In this document: one piece after another, positions 25,542 to 35,954 of the stretch
Numbering within the stretch: position 1 is the stretch's first letter
Layout of the letters: every line of letters starts with the position of its first letter
Assembly (NCBI RefSeq): GCF_001263175.1
Contig: NZ_CP012332.1
Span: 1,609,501-1,673,500 of the forward strand
Length of the DNA stretch: 64,000 bases
Origin: Vulgatibacter incomptus
GTDB lineage: Bacteria; Myxococcota; Myxococcia; Myxococcales; Vulgatibacteraceae
Direction: 5' to 3'
Position numbers and translations under genes: made by a program
Notes under the pieces: model-generated
Seen by the model: the letters and a program-made list of their open reading frames with translations, nothing else
What the model was told of the DNA's origin: nothing
Databases searched by the model: none

Positions 25542-26386
25542 TCGCGGGCTTCCTCTTGATCGCGCTCGCGGCCTCGAGCCCTGCGTCGGCTGCCGATCCA
25601 GCGCAGGCGCGGATCGTCACCCTCGGCGGCCCCGTGACCGAGGCGGTCTTCGCGCTGGCGGCCGGCTCGCGCGTGGTCGGCGTCGACGACTCGAGCCAGG
25701 CGGTGGAGGGCGCGGCGGCCCTGCCGAAGGTCGGCTACTACCGCACCGTCGGCGCCGAGGGGATCCTCTCGCTGCGGCCCACGCTGGTGATCGCCACCGA
25801 AGAGGCCGGTCCGAAGGCGGCCCTCGATCAGCTCCGCAGCGCCGGAGTCCCCGTGCTGCTGCTGCCCGCCGAGGCCACGGTGGAGGGCGCGAAGCGAAGG
25901 ATCCGCGCCGTCGCCGAGGCGCTGGATCTCCGTGCGGAGGGGGCCGCCCTCCTCGCCCGCATGGACGTCGATCTGGCCGAGGCCGCCTCGCAGATCGGGT
26001 CCTCGTCCGACCACCCCAAGGTGCTCTTCCTCTTCGCACCGGGGCAGAACGCGCTCTCGGCCTCGGGGCGCGGCACCGCCGCCGACGAGATGATCCGCCT
26101 GGCCGGGGCGACCAACGCAATCGACGGCTACCAGGGCTACAAGCCGCTCTCCGCCGAGGCGGCGATCGCCGCGCAGCCCATGGTGATCTTGGTCACGACC
26201 TCCACGCTCGCGAGGCTGGGCGGAAAGCCAGGAGTCCTCGCGCTGCCCGGCCTCTCCGCTACACCAGCCGGACGCGCCGGGCGCGTGGTGGCCCTGGAGG
26301 ATCTCTTCCTCCTCGGCTTCGGTCCCCGAACCGGCGCCGCGGTGAAGGCCCTGGCGGAGCAGCTTCGCGGGGCCGACGTCCAGTGA
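25538..26386 (+). CDS. hmuT: Heme ABC transporter periplasmic binding protein HmuT
   Basis: The product is 282 aa. GTG 25538 overlaps the hmuS TGA by four bases and follows GAGAGGAG. A short Sec signal (IAGFLLIALAASSPASA) precedes a class III periplasmic binding fold. Characteristic segments are RIVTLGGPVTEAVFALAAGSRVVGVD, LRPTLVIATEEAGP and AADEMIRLAGATNAIDGYQGYKPLSAEAA. It delivers heme to HmuU. The next gene again overlaps by GTGA. Confidence 0.93.
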   Translation: MIAGFLLIALAASSPASAADPAQARIVTLGGPVTEAVFALAAGSRVVGVDDSSQAVEGAAALPKVGYYRTVGAEGILSLRPTLVIATEEAGPKAALDQLRSAGVPVLLLPAEATVEGAKRRIRAVAEALDLRAEGAALLARMDVDLAEAASQIGSSSDHPKVLFLFAPGQNALSASGRGTAADEMIRLAGATNAIDGYQGYKPLSAEAAIAAQPMVILVTTSTLARLGGKPGVLALPGLSATPAGRAGRVVALEDLFLLGFGPRTGAAVKALAEQLRGADVQ

Positions 26387-27522
26387 AGGCGCCGGCTGCC
26401 CTCGGCTCTCGGAGCGTGCCTGCCGACCCCGGCGGGCACGCTCCACCGAATCCCATCCGGCCGATCGAGACCCGGCGCATCCGCCGGGCACGTCTTATAG
26501 TGCTCGGCCTCGCCTTCGGGCTCGCCGCGGTCTCGATCGTGGCGGCGGGGATCGGAGCTGTGTCGATCCCGCCCGGCGAGCTCGTCGAGATCCTCGGCCA
26601 ACGCCTCGGCCTCGCGGACCCAGCCGCGATCGATCCCGGCCGAGCCGCGATCCTCTTCGCGGTCCGGCTGCCCCGGGTGGTCCTCGGAACCCTCGTCGGC
26701 GCCGCGATAGGCCTCTGCGGCGTGCTCCTCCAGGGCCTCTTCCGCAACCCGCTGGCGGATCCGGGGCTCCTCGGGATCTCCGGCGGCGCGGCCCTCGCAG
26801 CCGCGACGGCCACCGTCTTCGGGGACTCGCTCGGCAGCGCCTTCGGCATCTCGCTCGGCGGCGCGTCCCAGCCTGCCGTCGCCTTCCTGGGGGCGCTCGC
26901 CACCACGTGGATCGTCCGCCGCGTCGCCCTCGCCGGCGGCCGCACCGATGTTTCCACCCTGCTTCTCGCAGGCGTCGCCCTCGCCTCCCTCGCCGGGGCG
27001 GGAACCGGTCTCCTCAGCCACCTCGCCACGGAGAGCCAGCTTCGCAGCATCACCGCCTGGAGCCTGGGCAGCCTCGGCGGCGCGACCTGGCAGACGGCTG
27101 CGTGGGTCGCCGTGCCGGTGATCCTGCTCCTCGCGAGCGCCCCGCGCCTCTACCGTCCCCTCGACGCCCTCCTCCTGGGCGAGCGCGAGGCCGGGCACCT
27201 GGGCATCGAGGTGGAGTCCCTCAAGGCCCGGATCGTGATCCTCGCGTCCCTGGCGGCGGGCGCCGCCGTCGCCTCCTCGGGGATCATCGGCTTCGTCGGC
27301 CTCGTGGTGCCCCACCTGCTTCGGCAAGTCATCGGCCCGGGGCATCGCTTCCTCCTCCCGGCCTCCGCCCTGGGCGGCGCGATCCTCCTCCTCTGCGCCG
27401 ACCTGGTCGCACGAACCGCGGTGGCACCCGCCGAGCTCCCGATCGGCGTGCTCACCTCCGCCATCGGCGCGCCCTTCTTCCTCTTCCTCCTCGTCCGCAA
27501 CAAGCGACGACACGCGGAGTGA
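26383..27522 (+). CDS. hmuU: Heme ABC transporter permease HmuU (FecCD family)
   Basis: The product is 379 aa with about nine to ten membrane segments. FecCD signatures are RLPRVVLGTLVGAAIGLCGVLLQGLFRNPLADPGLLGISGGAALAA and, near the end, GIIGFVGLVVPHLLRQVIGPGHRFLLPASALGGA. GTG 26383 overlaps the hmuT stop. The N-terminal 35 residues are hydrophilic and longer than usual. It pairs with HmuV to bring heme across the inner membrane. Confidence 0.93.
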   Translation: MKAPAALGSRSVPADPGGHAPPNPIRPIETRRIRRARLIVLGLAFGLAAVSIVAAGIGAVSIPPGELVEILGQRLGLADPAAIDPGRAAILFAVRLPRVVLGTLVGAAIGLCGVLLQGLFRNPLADPGLLGISGGAALAAATATVFGDSLGSAFGISLGGASQPAVAFLGALATTWIVRRVALAGGRTDVSTLLLAGVALASLAGAGTGLLSHLATESQLRSITAWSLGSLGGATWQTAAWVAVPVILLLASAPRLYRPLDALLLGEREAGHLGIEVESLKARIVILASLAAGAAVASSGIIGFVGLVVPHLLRQVIGPGHRFLLPASALGGAILLLCADLVARTAVAPAELPIGVLTSAIGAPFFLFLLVRNKRRHAE

Positions 27523-27527
27523 GCTCC

Positions 27528-28327
27528 ATGCTGAACGCCTCGTCCCTCACCGTCACCAGGGGATCACGGACGATCCTCGACTCGATCGACCTCGAGGTCC
27601 GCCCCGGCGAGCTCCTCGCCCTCCTGGGCCCGAACGGCGCCGGCAAGTCGACCCTCCTCTCCGTCCTCGCCGGCGAGCGGGAGCCGCTGCGGGGCAGCTT
27701 GGGCCTCGAGGGCCGTGAGCTCCGCTCGATCCCCGTGGCCGAGCGGTCCCGGACCCTCGCCCTGCTCCCGCAGGAGAGCCGGATGGACTTCGCCTTCACC
27801 GCGTTCGAGGTCGTCCTCCTCGGCCGAACCCCACACGCCTTCGCGCGCGGCGCGATCGCGGATCAGACCATCGCCCGAGCTGCTCTCCGCCGCACCGGGA
27901 CCTCCCACCTCGCCGAGCGGTTCTTCCCCACCCTCTCCGGCGGTGAGCGGCAGCGGGTCCAGCTCGCCCGGGTCCTGGCCCAGCTCTGGGACGCGCCTCC
28001 GGCGGGCGCGCGCTATCTCTTCCTGGACGAGCCGGTCTCGAGCCTCGACCCCGCCCACCAGCACGCCACCCTCGATCTCGCGCGCCGGCTCTCCCGCGAA
28101 GGCATCGCGGTGGTCGCGGTGCTCCACGACCTGAACCTCGCCGCCCAATACGCGGATCGGGTCGCGCTCCTGCATCGCGGAAGGCTGGACGGCGCCGGTC
28201 CGCCGGCGGACGTCCTCACAGAAGCCTCGATCGAACGGGCCTATGGCCTGCGGACGCGGGTGCTCGTCCACCCCGAGCTCGGCTGCCCCTGGGTGCTGCC
28301 CCTCGGCGAACCTTCCGCGATCCCGGC

Positions 28328-28343
<16 letters not shown>
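27528..28343 (+). CDS. hmuV: Heme ABC transporter ATP-binding protein HmuV
   Basis: The product is 271 aa. ATG 27528 has GGAG nine bases upstream; a GTG at 27519 is possible. The Walker A is GPNGAGKST (about residue 38), the signature [18 protein letters not shown], the Walker [13 protein letters not shown] and the switch His in [13 protein letters not shown]. The ATPase energises HmuU. Its last 16 bases overlap, in antisense, the 3' end of the enoyl-CoA hydratase gene. It is the last gene of the heme operon. Confidence 0.93.
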
Positions 28344-29110
<767 letters not shown>

Positions 29111-29177
29111 GTCTTCCTCCCTGCTCTTGGATCGATCCCTCTACCAGCTCGCCCCCACCCCGGCGCGGCTTTCGGGG

Positions 29178-30098
29178 TCAGGCCCCGAAGAGGCCTCGCA
29201 CCACCGCCGCGATCGCCAGCGGCGTGCCGATCTGATCGTCGAAGAGCGGGTGCAACGCCATGGCGAAGGCGCCTGCGTCGTGGAAGCGCTGGTCCGGCAC
29301 CGGATGCAGTGCCATACGCAGCACGCTCTCCACCGCCTCGGGGATCTCCGGCCGGAGGTCGGTGACGGCCGGCGGATCGGAGTCCAGGATCTCCTTGCCG
29401 ATCTCCTCGATCGTCTCCCCCGCGAACGGCCGGCAGAGCGTGAGCAGCTCGTAGAGCATCACTGCCGCCGCCCACACGTCGGCCTGGGGCAGCACGTCCT
29501 CGTTCCGGAGCAGCTCCGGCGAGGCGTAGTGCACCTTCCCCCAGATCCCCTTGCGCCGGGAGGGATCGACCGAGCGGACCTTCGCGATGCCGAAGTCCCC
29601 CAGCTTGATCTCGCCGGTCTTCGAGATGAAGAGGTTCGAGGGCGAGACGTCGCAGTGGACCACGTGCAGCCGCTGCCCGGTGGGCGAGGTGGCCTTGTGC
29701 GCGGCGTCCAGCGCCAGGAGGAGCTGGTGGGTCAGGAAGAGCGCGAAGTCCACCGGGAGGAGGATCTGCCGCTCCCGGCACCGGCCCAGGATCGCGCCGA
29801 GATCCCGGCCGTCGACGAACTCCATCGCCATGAAGAAGGTGCCGTCGACCTGCCCCGACTCCAGCACCTCCACGATGTTCGGGTGGACGAGGCTCTTCGA
29901 GAGCTCCGCCTCGGCGCAGAAGAGCTCGACGTACTGCTTGTTCCCCACGTACTCCGGGAGGAGGCGCTTCACGGCGACGGCCCGCCCCGCGCCGGGGCCC
30001 TCCTTGACGACCGCGCGGGAGACCTCGGCCATCCCCCCGCGGCCGATCCGGCTCAGGAGCTCGAATCGCCCGAATCGCGCTGGCTGCTCGGTCGGCAT
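29178..30098 (-). CDS. Serine/threonine protein kinase
   Basis: The product is 306 aa, a kinase domain without a transmembrane or sensor extension. It has the Gly loop IGRGGMAEV, the VAIK-type Lys in RAVAVKRL, the Glu of helix C in CAEAELSKSL, and DFG in KLGDFGIAKV. The catalytic loop reads HCDVSPSN, where HRDxxxxN is usual; the catalytic Asp is present but the preceding Arg is Cys. APE appears as ASPEL. Free-standing cytoplasmic kinases of this type are common in myxobacteria. It lies 97 bp after the two histidine kinase genes on the same strand. Confidence 0.92.
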   Translation of the reverse strand: MPTEQPARFGRFELLSRIGRGGMAEVSRAVVKEGPGAGRAVAVKRLLPEYVGNKQYVELFCAEAELSKSLVHPNIVEVLESGQVDGTFFMAMEFVDGRDLGAILGRCRERQILLPVDFALFLTHQLLLALDAAHKATSPTGQRLHVVHCDVSPSNLFISKTGEIKLGDFGIAKVRSVDPSRRKGIWGKVHYASPELLRNEDVLPQADVWAAAVMLYELLTLCRPFAGETIEEIGKEILDSDPPAVTDLRPEIPEAVESVLRMALHPVPDQRFHDAGAFAMALHPLFDDQIGTPLAIAAVVRGLFGA

Positions 30099-30195
30099 GC
30101 TGCTTCCGCGTCCTTCTCCCCCCGCGCCTGGGACGGCGCATTTCGGCGGGAAAGTAGCAGCGTGCGCGCGGGCGACACAAGGGACGACGTGTGTC

Positions 30196-31767
30196 CTACC
30201 CCTCCTTCTCCTCGCCGAACGGCAGCGCGATCGTGAAGGTGGAGCCCTCCCCCGGCGCGCTCTCCACCCGGATGATGCCGCCGTGGGCCTCGATGATCTG
30301 GCGGACGATGTAGAGGCCCAGACCCATGCCGCGGACCTTCTTGGCCTGGTCCGTGCGCTCGAAGCGCTCGAAGATCCGCTCGAGGTCCTCGGCGTCGATT
30401 CCGATGCCCCGGTCGCGCACCCGTATCGTCGCCATCTCCCCCTGCCGCCGCACCGAGAGGTCGATCGGCTCGCCCGCGCCGAACTTCAGGGCGTTGGTGA
30501 TGAGGTTCGTGACCACCTGATCGATCCGCAGGCGGTCCCAGCAGCCAATCACCGGATCCGGCGCCGAGAGCTCGATTGACGACCCGACCGCCGTCGCCTC
30601 CTCGGAGAAGCGGGAGGCGATCTCGATGGCCAGGCGAGCGAGGTCGAACTCCTCCCGCTCGAGCTCGATGCCCCCTTCGCGGAGCCGCGACACGTCGAGG
30701 AGCTGGACGATCAGCCGTCCCAGCTTGTCCACCTGCCGGGACGCGGACTCGAGGCGCGGAACCACGTCATCCAACTCCGAGGCGCCCTTCTTCTTCAGCT
30801 TTCGCAGCGTCATCCCGAGTTGGAGCCCGAGCGACGACACGGGGGTCTTCAGCTCGTGAGAGGCCACCGAGAGGAACTCGTCCCGCGCCTGGACCGCCTC
30901 GACCGCCTGCTGGTAGAGCGCCTCCCGCTCCACCTCCGCGCGCTTGTTCTCCTCGATGTCGGTGAAGGTGCCGAGCCATGCGTCCACGGCGCCGGCGGGC
31001 CCCCGCTCGGGCACGGCGCGGCACAGGTGCCAGCGATAGCCTCCCTCTGCCGCCCGCAGCCGGTACTCGCCCTCGAAGACGCGGGCCTCGGACAGCGCCG
31101 CCCGCCAATCCTCCCTGCAGCGCTCCCGGTCCTCGGGGTGCACCGCGGAGAGCCACGAACCGGCCCTGTCGCCGGAGGAGGAGCCCGTGAGCTCGTACCA
31201 ACGGCGGTTGTAGTAGTCGACCACTCCGTCCCGATCCGCGGTCCAGACCACGTTGGGGACGGCATCCGCCAGCCGGCGGTAATGGCGCTCCCCCGCGATC
31301 TCCAGCTCCCGCAGCGCCAGCTCCCTCTCCTTCTCCTCGGCCACGAGGAGCCGGGCCGTCTGATCCTCGAGGCGCAGGCGCTGCCGGTGGAGGTCAGCGA
31401 AGACGCCCACCTTGGCCCTCAGCTCCTCCGGGACCACCGGCTTCACCAGGAAGTCGACGGCGCCCATCGCGTAGCCCTTCTCGATGGTGGACCGGTCGGC
31501 CTCTGCGGTCACGAAGATCACGGGCATGGCGGCGGCCCGCGGGCGCTCCCGGACCCGCGACACCAGCTCGAGGCCGCTCATCCGCGGCATGGCCACGTCG
31601 ACGACGAGGACCGCGAACTGCCGCTGGAGCATCCAGGCGAGGGCCTCCTCCCCGGACTTCGCTTCGACGAGCTCGTAGCCCTCCCTGCCGAGCATCGCCC
31701 GCATGGCGGCGCGCTCGCTCGCGGAGTCGTCCACGACCAGTACGGCGACGGGGGGCGATCCATCCAT
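30196..31767 (-). CDS. Response regulator-PAS-histidine kinase hybrid
   Basis: The product is 523 aa. An N-terminal receiver domain (about residues 8-125) has the phospho-acceptor Asp in VLVVDVAMPRMSG and the conserved Lys in FLVKPVVP. A coiled segment leads to a PAS domain (about 165-290; PNVVWTADRDGVVDYYNRRWYELTG). HisKA follows with FLSVASHELKTPVSSLG, then HATPase with N, G1 (DRGIGIDAEDLERIFERF) and G2 (GMGLGLYIV) boxes. There is no membrane segment. It starts nine bases after the poly-HAMP kinase gene, so the two probably form a phosphorelay unit. Confidence 0.94.
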   Translation of the reverse strand: MDGSPPVAVLVVDDSASERAAMRAMLGREGYELVEAKSGEEALAWMLQRQFAVLVVDVAMPRMSGLELVSRVRERPRAAAMPVIFVTAEADRSTIEKGYAMGAVDFLVKPVVPEELRAKVGVFADLHRQRLRLEDQTARLLVAEEKERELALRELEIAGERHYRRLADAVPNVVWTADRDGVVDYYNRRWYELTGSSSGDRAGSWLSAVHPEDRERCREDWRAALSEARVFEGEYRLRAAEGGYRWHLCRAVPERGPAGAVDAWLGTFTDIEENKRAEVEREALYQQAVEAVQARDEFLSVASHELKTPVSSLGLQLGMTLRKLKKKGASELDDVVPRLESASRQVDKLGRLIVQLLDVSRLREGGIELEREEFDLARLAIEIASRFSEEATAVGSSIELSAPDPVIGCWDRLRIDQVVTNLITNALKFGAGEPIDLSVRRQGEMATIRVRDRGIGIDAEDLERIFERFERTDQAKKVRGMGLGLYIVRQIIEAHGGIIRVESAPGEGSTFTIALPFGEEKEG

Positions 31768-31776
31768 CGCGCGCCC

Positions 31777-34700
31777 CTACTCCGACCCGAGGTTCCGGAG
31801 GATCGCGGTAGCGAGCTCGCCGATCTCCACGGGCTTCGCCACGAAGTCGCTGCCCCCCGCCTCGAGCGCTCGTTCGCGATCGCTCTGGCTCACCTTCGCC
31901 GTGAGGATGATGATCGGGATCTCGGAGGCCTCCGGCATCTCGCGGATCGTCGACGTGGCCTCGTAGCCATCGATCTCCGGCATCATCAGGTCCATGAGGA
32001 TCACGTCGAAGTCCGGATGCTCCTCCAAGGAACGATAGGCCACGCGTGCGCTCGAGGCGGGCGAGACCTCCATGCCGAAGCTCTCGAGGAGCGCGGTGAT
32101 CGAATAGAGATTCCGGACATCGTCCTCGACCACCAGCACCTTCTTCCCCTGGAGCTGCTCTCGCGCCTCGGCGGGCATGCCAGCGGGCTCGCCCGGCTCC
32201 TTCGCCCCCTCTTTCTCCGGCTCCCGCTCCATCGGGACCTCGCCGCGATCCGCTACGGTCAGGGGAAGCCGTAGTGTGAAGGTGCTGCCCTTGCCTTCCT
32301 CGCTCTCGACCTCGATGTCGCCGCCGAGGAGCCGCGCGTACTCCCGGCTGATCGTGAGGCCCAGGCCCGTGCCCTCGTATCGCCTCGTCATCGATCCATC
32401 CACCTGATGGAACGCCTCGAAGATGCGGCGACGCTGGTCGGGAGCGATGCCGATCCCCGTGTCCGAGACGGCGAACTCCAGGGTCTCCTCATGGCTCTCG
32501 ATCGAAAGCCGGACCTGGCCCTCCTTGGTGAACTTGAACGCGTTCGAGAGGAGGTTGACGAGGACCTGCCCGAGCAGCTGCCGATCCGTCGCGACGCGAC
32601 GGGGTACGTCCTCCCCCACGTCGATCCGGAACTCGAGGCCCTTCTGCAGCGCCACCGGCCGAAAGGTCCGCTCGACCAGCTGCCGGATCCCCTCGATGGG
32701 CACGGCCTCCTCGTGGGGCTCGATCCGGCCGGCCTCGATCTTGGAGAGGTCGAGGACCTGGTTGATGAGCGAGAGGAGCTCCTTGCCCGCTGCGTGGATG
32801 GCGGACGCCCACTCCTGCTCGCGGTCGCCGAGCCGCTCCTTCTCGTTTGCGGCGAGCATCTGGGCGAGGATCAGCATGCTGTTCAGCGGCGTCCGGATTT
32901 CGTGGGACATGTTCGCCAGGAACTGGGACTTGTACTTGGAGACCTGGGCGAGCTCCTCGGCCTTCTCCTCGAGGGACTTGCTGGCCCGGGCGACGTCGCG
33001 GTTCCGCGCCTCCAGCTCCTGCGCCTTGTCCTCCAGCTCGCGCCGGCGGCCCTCGAGCTCCACGTTGGATCCGCGGAGCTGCTCCAGGAGCTGCTCGGTC
33101 CGCACGCTGGCGCCGATCAGGTTGATGGCGAGGCCGAGATTCATCACGAGCTGCTCGACGAAGTTCACCTCGATCTGCGTGAACCGCCGGAAGGTGCCGA
33201 GCTCGATGACGCCCTTCACCTGCTCCTCGTAGAGGATCGGGAAGACCGCGATCTCGCGCGGCGGCGACTCGCCGAGCCCCGAGCCGATGTGCACGTAGTC
33301 CTTGGGGACGTCCTCGACCACGATCGTCTTCTTCTCGAGGGCGCACTGGCCGACGAGGCCGTCACCGAGACCGAAGCGATTGGACAGTCCCTTGCGCCGC
33401 CGGTACGCGTAGGTGCTCGTGAGCCGGAGCTCCTTGTCCTCGTCGTCGAAGAGATAGAACGCTCCGTGGGTGGCGCCGACGAGGGGCGTGAGCTTGGACA
33501 TCACCTGATCCGTCAGCGACTCGAGGCTCGGCTGCCCCTGGAGGATCGGGAAGAAGTTGGCCAGGTTCGTCTTGAGCCAGTCCTGCTCCGTGTTCTCGCG
33601 GGTGGTATCGCGGAGGTTCGCGATCATCTGGTTGATGGTGTCCTTGAGCGCGAGCACCTCACCGCGGGCCTTCACGTCGATGGTCCGGCTGAGATCACCT
33701 TCGGTCACGGAGGCCGCCACGTCCGCGATCGCGCGGACCTGGGTCGTGAGGTTCGCCGCGAGCTGGTTCACGTTGTCCGTGAGATCCCTCCACGTGCCGG
33801 CGGCCCCTGGAACGCTGGCCTGCCCGCCCAGCTTGCCCTCGATCCCCACCTCCCGGGCCACGCTCGTCACCTGATCGGCGAAGGTGCGGAGCGTGTCCGT
33901 CATGTCGTTGATCGTGTCGGCCAGGGTCGCGATCTCCCCCTTCGCCACGAGGATGAGGCGCTTCGAGAGATCGCCGTTCGCCACCGCCGTCACGACCCGG
34001 CCGATGCCGCGCACCTGATCCGTCAGATTCGCGGCCATGATGTTCACGTTCTCCGTGAGCCCCTGCCAGGTCCCCGAGACGCCCGGCACCTCGGCCTGCC
34101 CGCCCAGCTGGCCGTCCGTCCCCACCTCCTTCGCGACCCGCGTCACTTCCGAGGCGAAGGTGCGGAGCTGCTCCACCATTCCGTTGATGGTCTCCTTCAG
34201 TGTCTCGATCTCTCCCTTCGCCTCGACCGTGATCTTCCTGGAGAGATCGCCCTTGGCCACGGCGGTGGTCACCAGCGCGATGTTGCGGACCTGCGCCGTG
34301 AGGTTCCCGGCGAGCATGTTCACGTTCTCGGTGAGGTCCTTCCACGTTCCGGCGGCGCCCGGCACCGAGGCCTGCCCTCCGAGCTGACCCTCCATGCCGA
34401 CCTCACGCGCCACCGTCGTCACCTGTTCGGCGAAGACCTTGAGGTTGTCGGTCATCCCGTTGATGGTGTCGGCCAGCGCCTCGATCTCACCGCTGGCCTT
34501 CAGCACCAGGCGCCGCGAGAGATCGCCTTCCGCAACGGCGGTCACCACCGCCACGATGCCGCGGACCTGGCTGGTCAGGTTCGAGGCCATGGTGTTCACG
34601 CTCTCGGTGAGCTCCTTCCACGTGCCGGCAACGCCCGGTACGCGCGCCTGGCCGCCGAGCTTTCCCTCGGTCCCCACCTCCCGGGCGACGCGGGTCACCT

Positions 34701-35460
34701 CGTCGGCGAAGGTCCGGAGCTGGTCGACCATCGCGTTCATCGTGTTCTTGAGGTCGGCGACGTCGCCCTTCGCCTCGACGGTGATCTTCTGAGAGAGGTC
34801 CCCCGAAGCGATCGCCGTCGCGATCTGGGCGATGTCCCGGACCTGCACGGTGAGGTTGCTGGCCAAGAGGTTCACGCCGTCGACCAGCTCTCGCCAGGGC
34901 CCGGAGACGCCCGACACATGGGCCTGGGCGCCGAGCTTCCCGTCGACGCCCACCTCCCGCGCCACGCGGATGACCTCGGCCGAGACGGAGCGGAGCTGGT
35001 CCGCGGTGGCCTCTACCGCCTTCTTCAGCGCCAGCACGTCGCCGTCCGCCTGGATGTCGAAGCGCTCGGAGAGATCGCCCTTCGCGATCTTGCCGAGGAT
35101 GCGGGTCGTCTGGAGCATGGGCGAGGTGAGGCGATCGATCAGCCGGTTGACGGAGTCCACGGCGTCGGTCCATCCGCCCTCGCACCAGCTGTCGTCCGCC
35201 CTCGCGCCCAGCTTGCCCTCCGTCCCCACGGCGAGGCAGACGTCCTCCAGCTCCTCGACCAGCCGCTCGTTGCGGGCGGCGAGCGCGTTGAACGCCCGAG
35301 CGACCTCCGCGTGCAGACCCTCGCCTCCGTCGACCGGGAGGCGCACCGAGAAGTCGCCCAGGGCGGCCGCACGGAGCGCGTCCCGAATCGACACGAGGCC
35401 GCCGGATTCCGCTTCCTCCTCTGCCTCTGGAGGCGTCTCCTGCTGTGGGCCGTCGGACAT
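31777..35460 (-). CDS. Soluble poly-HAMP hybrid histidine kinase (HAMP x7-GAF-HisKA-HATPase-REC)
   Basis: The product is 1227 aa. Residues about 30-640 hold seven HAMP-type units of roughly 92 residues with the repeated pattern GDLSxxxxxxAKGE...LxxTIxxM...VTxVAREVGxxGxLGGQAxVPG. A GAF domain follows (about 650-800), then a coiled coil and HisKA with [16 protein letters not shown]. HATPase has [22 protein letters not shown] and GTGLGLTIS. The C-terminal receiver has [14 protein letters not shown] and AKPVE. There is no signal or membrane segment. The layout resembles fungal group III (Nik1-type) osmosensing kinases. The receiver could feed the adjacent kinase gene. Confidence 0.95.
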   Translation of the reverse strand: MSDGPQQETPPEAEEEAESGGLVSIRDALRAAALGDFSVRLPVDGGEGLHAEVARAFNALAARNERLVEELEDVCLAVGTEGKLGARADDSWCEGGWTDAVDSVNRLIDRLTSPMLQTTRILGKIAKGDLSERFDIQADGDVLALKKAVEATADQLRSVSAEVIRVAREVGVDGKLGAQAHVSGVSGPWRELVDGVNLLASNLTVQVRDIAQIATAIASGDLSQKITVEAKGDVADLKNTMNAMVDQLRTFADEVTRVAREVGTEGKLGGQARVPGVAGTWKELTESVNTMASNLTSQVRGIVAVVTAVAEGDLSRRLVLKASGEIEALADTINGMTDNLKVFAEQVTTVAREVGMEGQLGGQASVPGAAGTWKDLTENVNMLAGNLTAQVRNIALVTTAVAKGDLSRKITVEAKGEIETLKETINGMVEQLRTFASEVTRVAKEVGTDGQLGGQAEVPGVSGTWQGLTENVNIMAANLTDQVRGIGRVVTAVANGDLSKRLILVAKGEIATLADTINDMTDTLRTFADQVTSVAREVGIEGKLGGQASVPGAAGTWRDLTDNVNQLAANLTTQVRAIADVAASVTEGDLSRTIDVKARGEVLALKDTINQMIANLRDTTRENTEQDWLKTNLANFFPILQGQPSLESLTDQVMSKLTPLVGATHGAFYLFDDEDKELRLTSTYAYRRRKGLSNRFGLGDGLVGQCALEKKTIVVEDVPKDYVHIGSGLGESPPREIAVFPILYEEQVKGVIELGTFRRFTQIEVNFVEQLVMNLGLAINLIGASVRTEQLLEQLRGSNVELEGRRRELEDKAQELEARNRDVARASKSLEEKAEELAQVSKYKSQFLANMSHEIRTPLNSMLILAQMLAANEKERLGDREQEWASAIHAAGKELLSLINQVLDLSKIEAGRIEPHEEAVPIEGIRQLVERTFRPVALQKGLEFRIDVGEDVPRRVATDRQLLGQVLVNLLSNAFKFTKEGQVRLSIESHEETLEFAVSDTGIGIAPDQRRRIFEAFHQVDGSMTRRYEGTGLGLTISREYARLLGGDIEVESEEGKGSTFTLRLPLTVADRGEVPMEREPEKEGAKEPGEPAGMPAEAREQLQGKKVLVVEDDVRNLYSITALLESFGMEVSPASSARVAYRSLEEHPDFDVILMDLMMPEIDGYEATSTIREMPEASEIPIIILTAKVSQSDRERALEAGGSDFVAKPVEIGELATAILRNLGSE

Positions 35461-35573
35461 CGAGGCATCCCTTGGGATTGGGGCGCACCGCGACCGGGCG
35501 GGCGGTCGAAGCCTGCAAGCTGGGCCCGACGAGGAGGCGCTTCAAGGTCGTGAAAATGCCCCATCCACGGCGC

Positions 35574-35602
35574 TTGACCCCGCAGGGGTCCGCTCGTACG
35601 CT
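35574..35602 (+). promoter_or_regulatory. Sigma-70-type promoter upstream of the 6S RNA
   Basis: TTGACC (35574-35579) and TACGCT (35597-35602) are 17 bases apart. Transcription would begin near 35609, giving a precursor whose 5' end lies about 110 bases before the folded 6S core. The rest of 35461-35720 has no gene; it holds one small hairpin, GGGTCC-AATTC-GGACCC, at 35620-35636. Confidence 0.45.
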
Positions 35603-35720
35603 CCGCACCATCGCCAACGGGGTCCAATTCGGACCCACGTCTGGCCTGCGCCGACCTCTGGCCCGAGCGAATGGATCGCCCGGACCGCGGGTTGGTGCTG
35701 AAGTTCTCACCCCTGCCTGG

Positions 35721-35888
35721 TTCGTGATTGGGTAGCTGAAATTCGAACCGATAACGCGTCCAAGGGGGCGCTCCCTGACGGGCCATGTGCAAGCCCTCGA
35801 CCTCGGTCGAGAAGGAAGCCTGACGGTTCGCCATAGATGACCCCCACCTGCTTTGCGGCAGGGTTCAATGGACGCTGCCCACACGGCC
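35721..35888 (+). ncRNA. ssrS: Probable 6S RNA
   Basis: The stretch folds like 6S RNA. The closing stem pairs CGTG (35723-35726) with CACG (35882-35885), GGGTAGC (35730-35736) with GCTGCCC (35874-35880), and GAACC (35745-35749) with GGTTC (35862-35866). An unpaired 5' strand (GATAACGCGTCCAA) faces a small hairpin CCTGC/GCAGG (35847-35861), as in the 6S central bubble. GGGGG/CCCCC then opens the upper arm, which ends in CTCGAC-CTCG-GTCGAG (35796-35811). Words shared with E. coli 6S include CCGATA, GGCGCTCC, CGAGAAG and GGGTTCAA. It sits directly upstream of 5-formyl-THF cyclo-ligase, the conserved ssrS-ygfA order. 6S RNA binds RNA polymerase in stationary phase. Confidence 0.78.
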
Positions 35889-35954
35889 GAGGCGGGGGAT
35901 TTTTTGCCGGCGGCGCCGACGGGATCCGATTCGCGGGCGCCTGCCAGGTCGACC

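Noticed and set aside
32407-35553. 1048-codon plus-strand open frame
   Set aside because: It is the antisense shadow of the seven-HAMP kinase gene; its repeats mirror the HAMP repeats and its composition is unlike a protein.
35853-35954. N-terminal extension of 5-formyl-THF cyclo-ligase
   Set aside because: It would lie inside the predicted 6S RNA and has no family similarity; ATG 35955 fits the family start.
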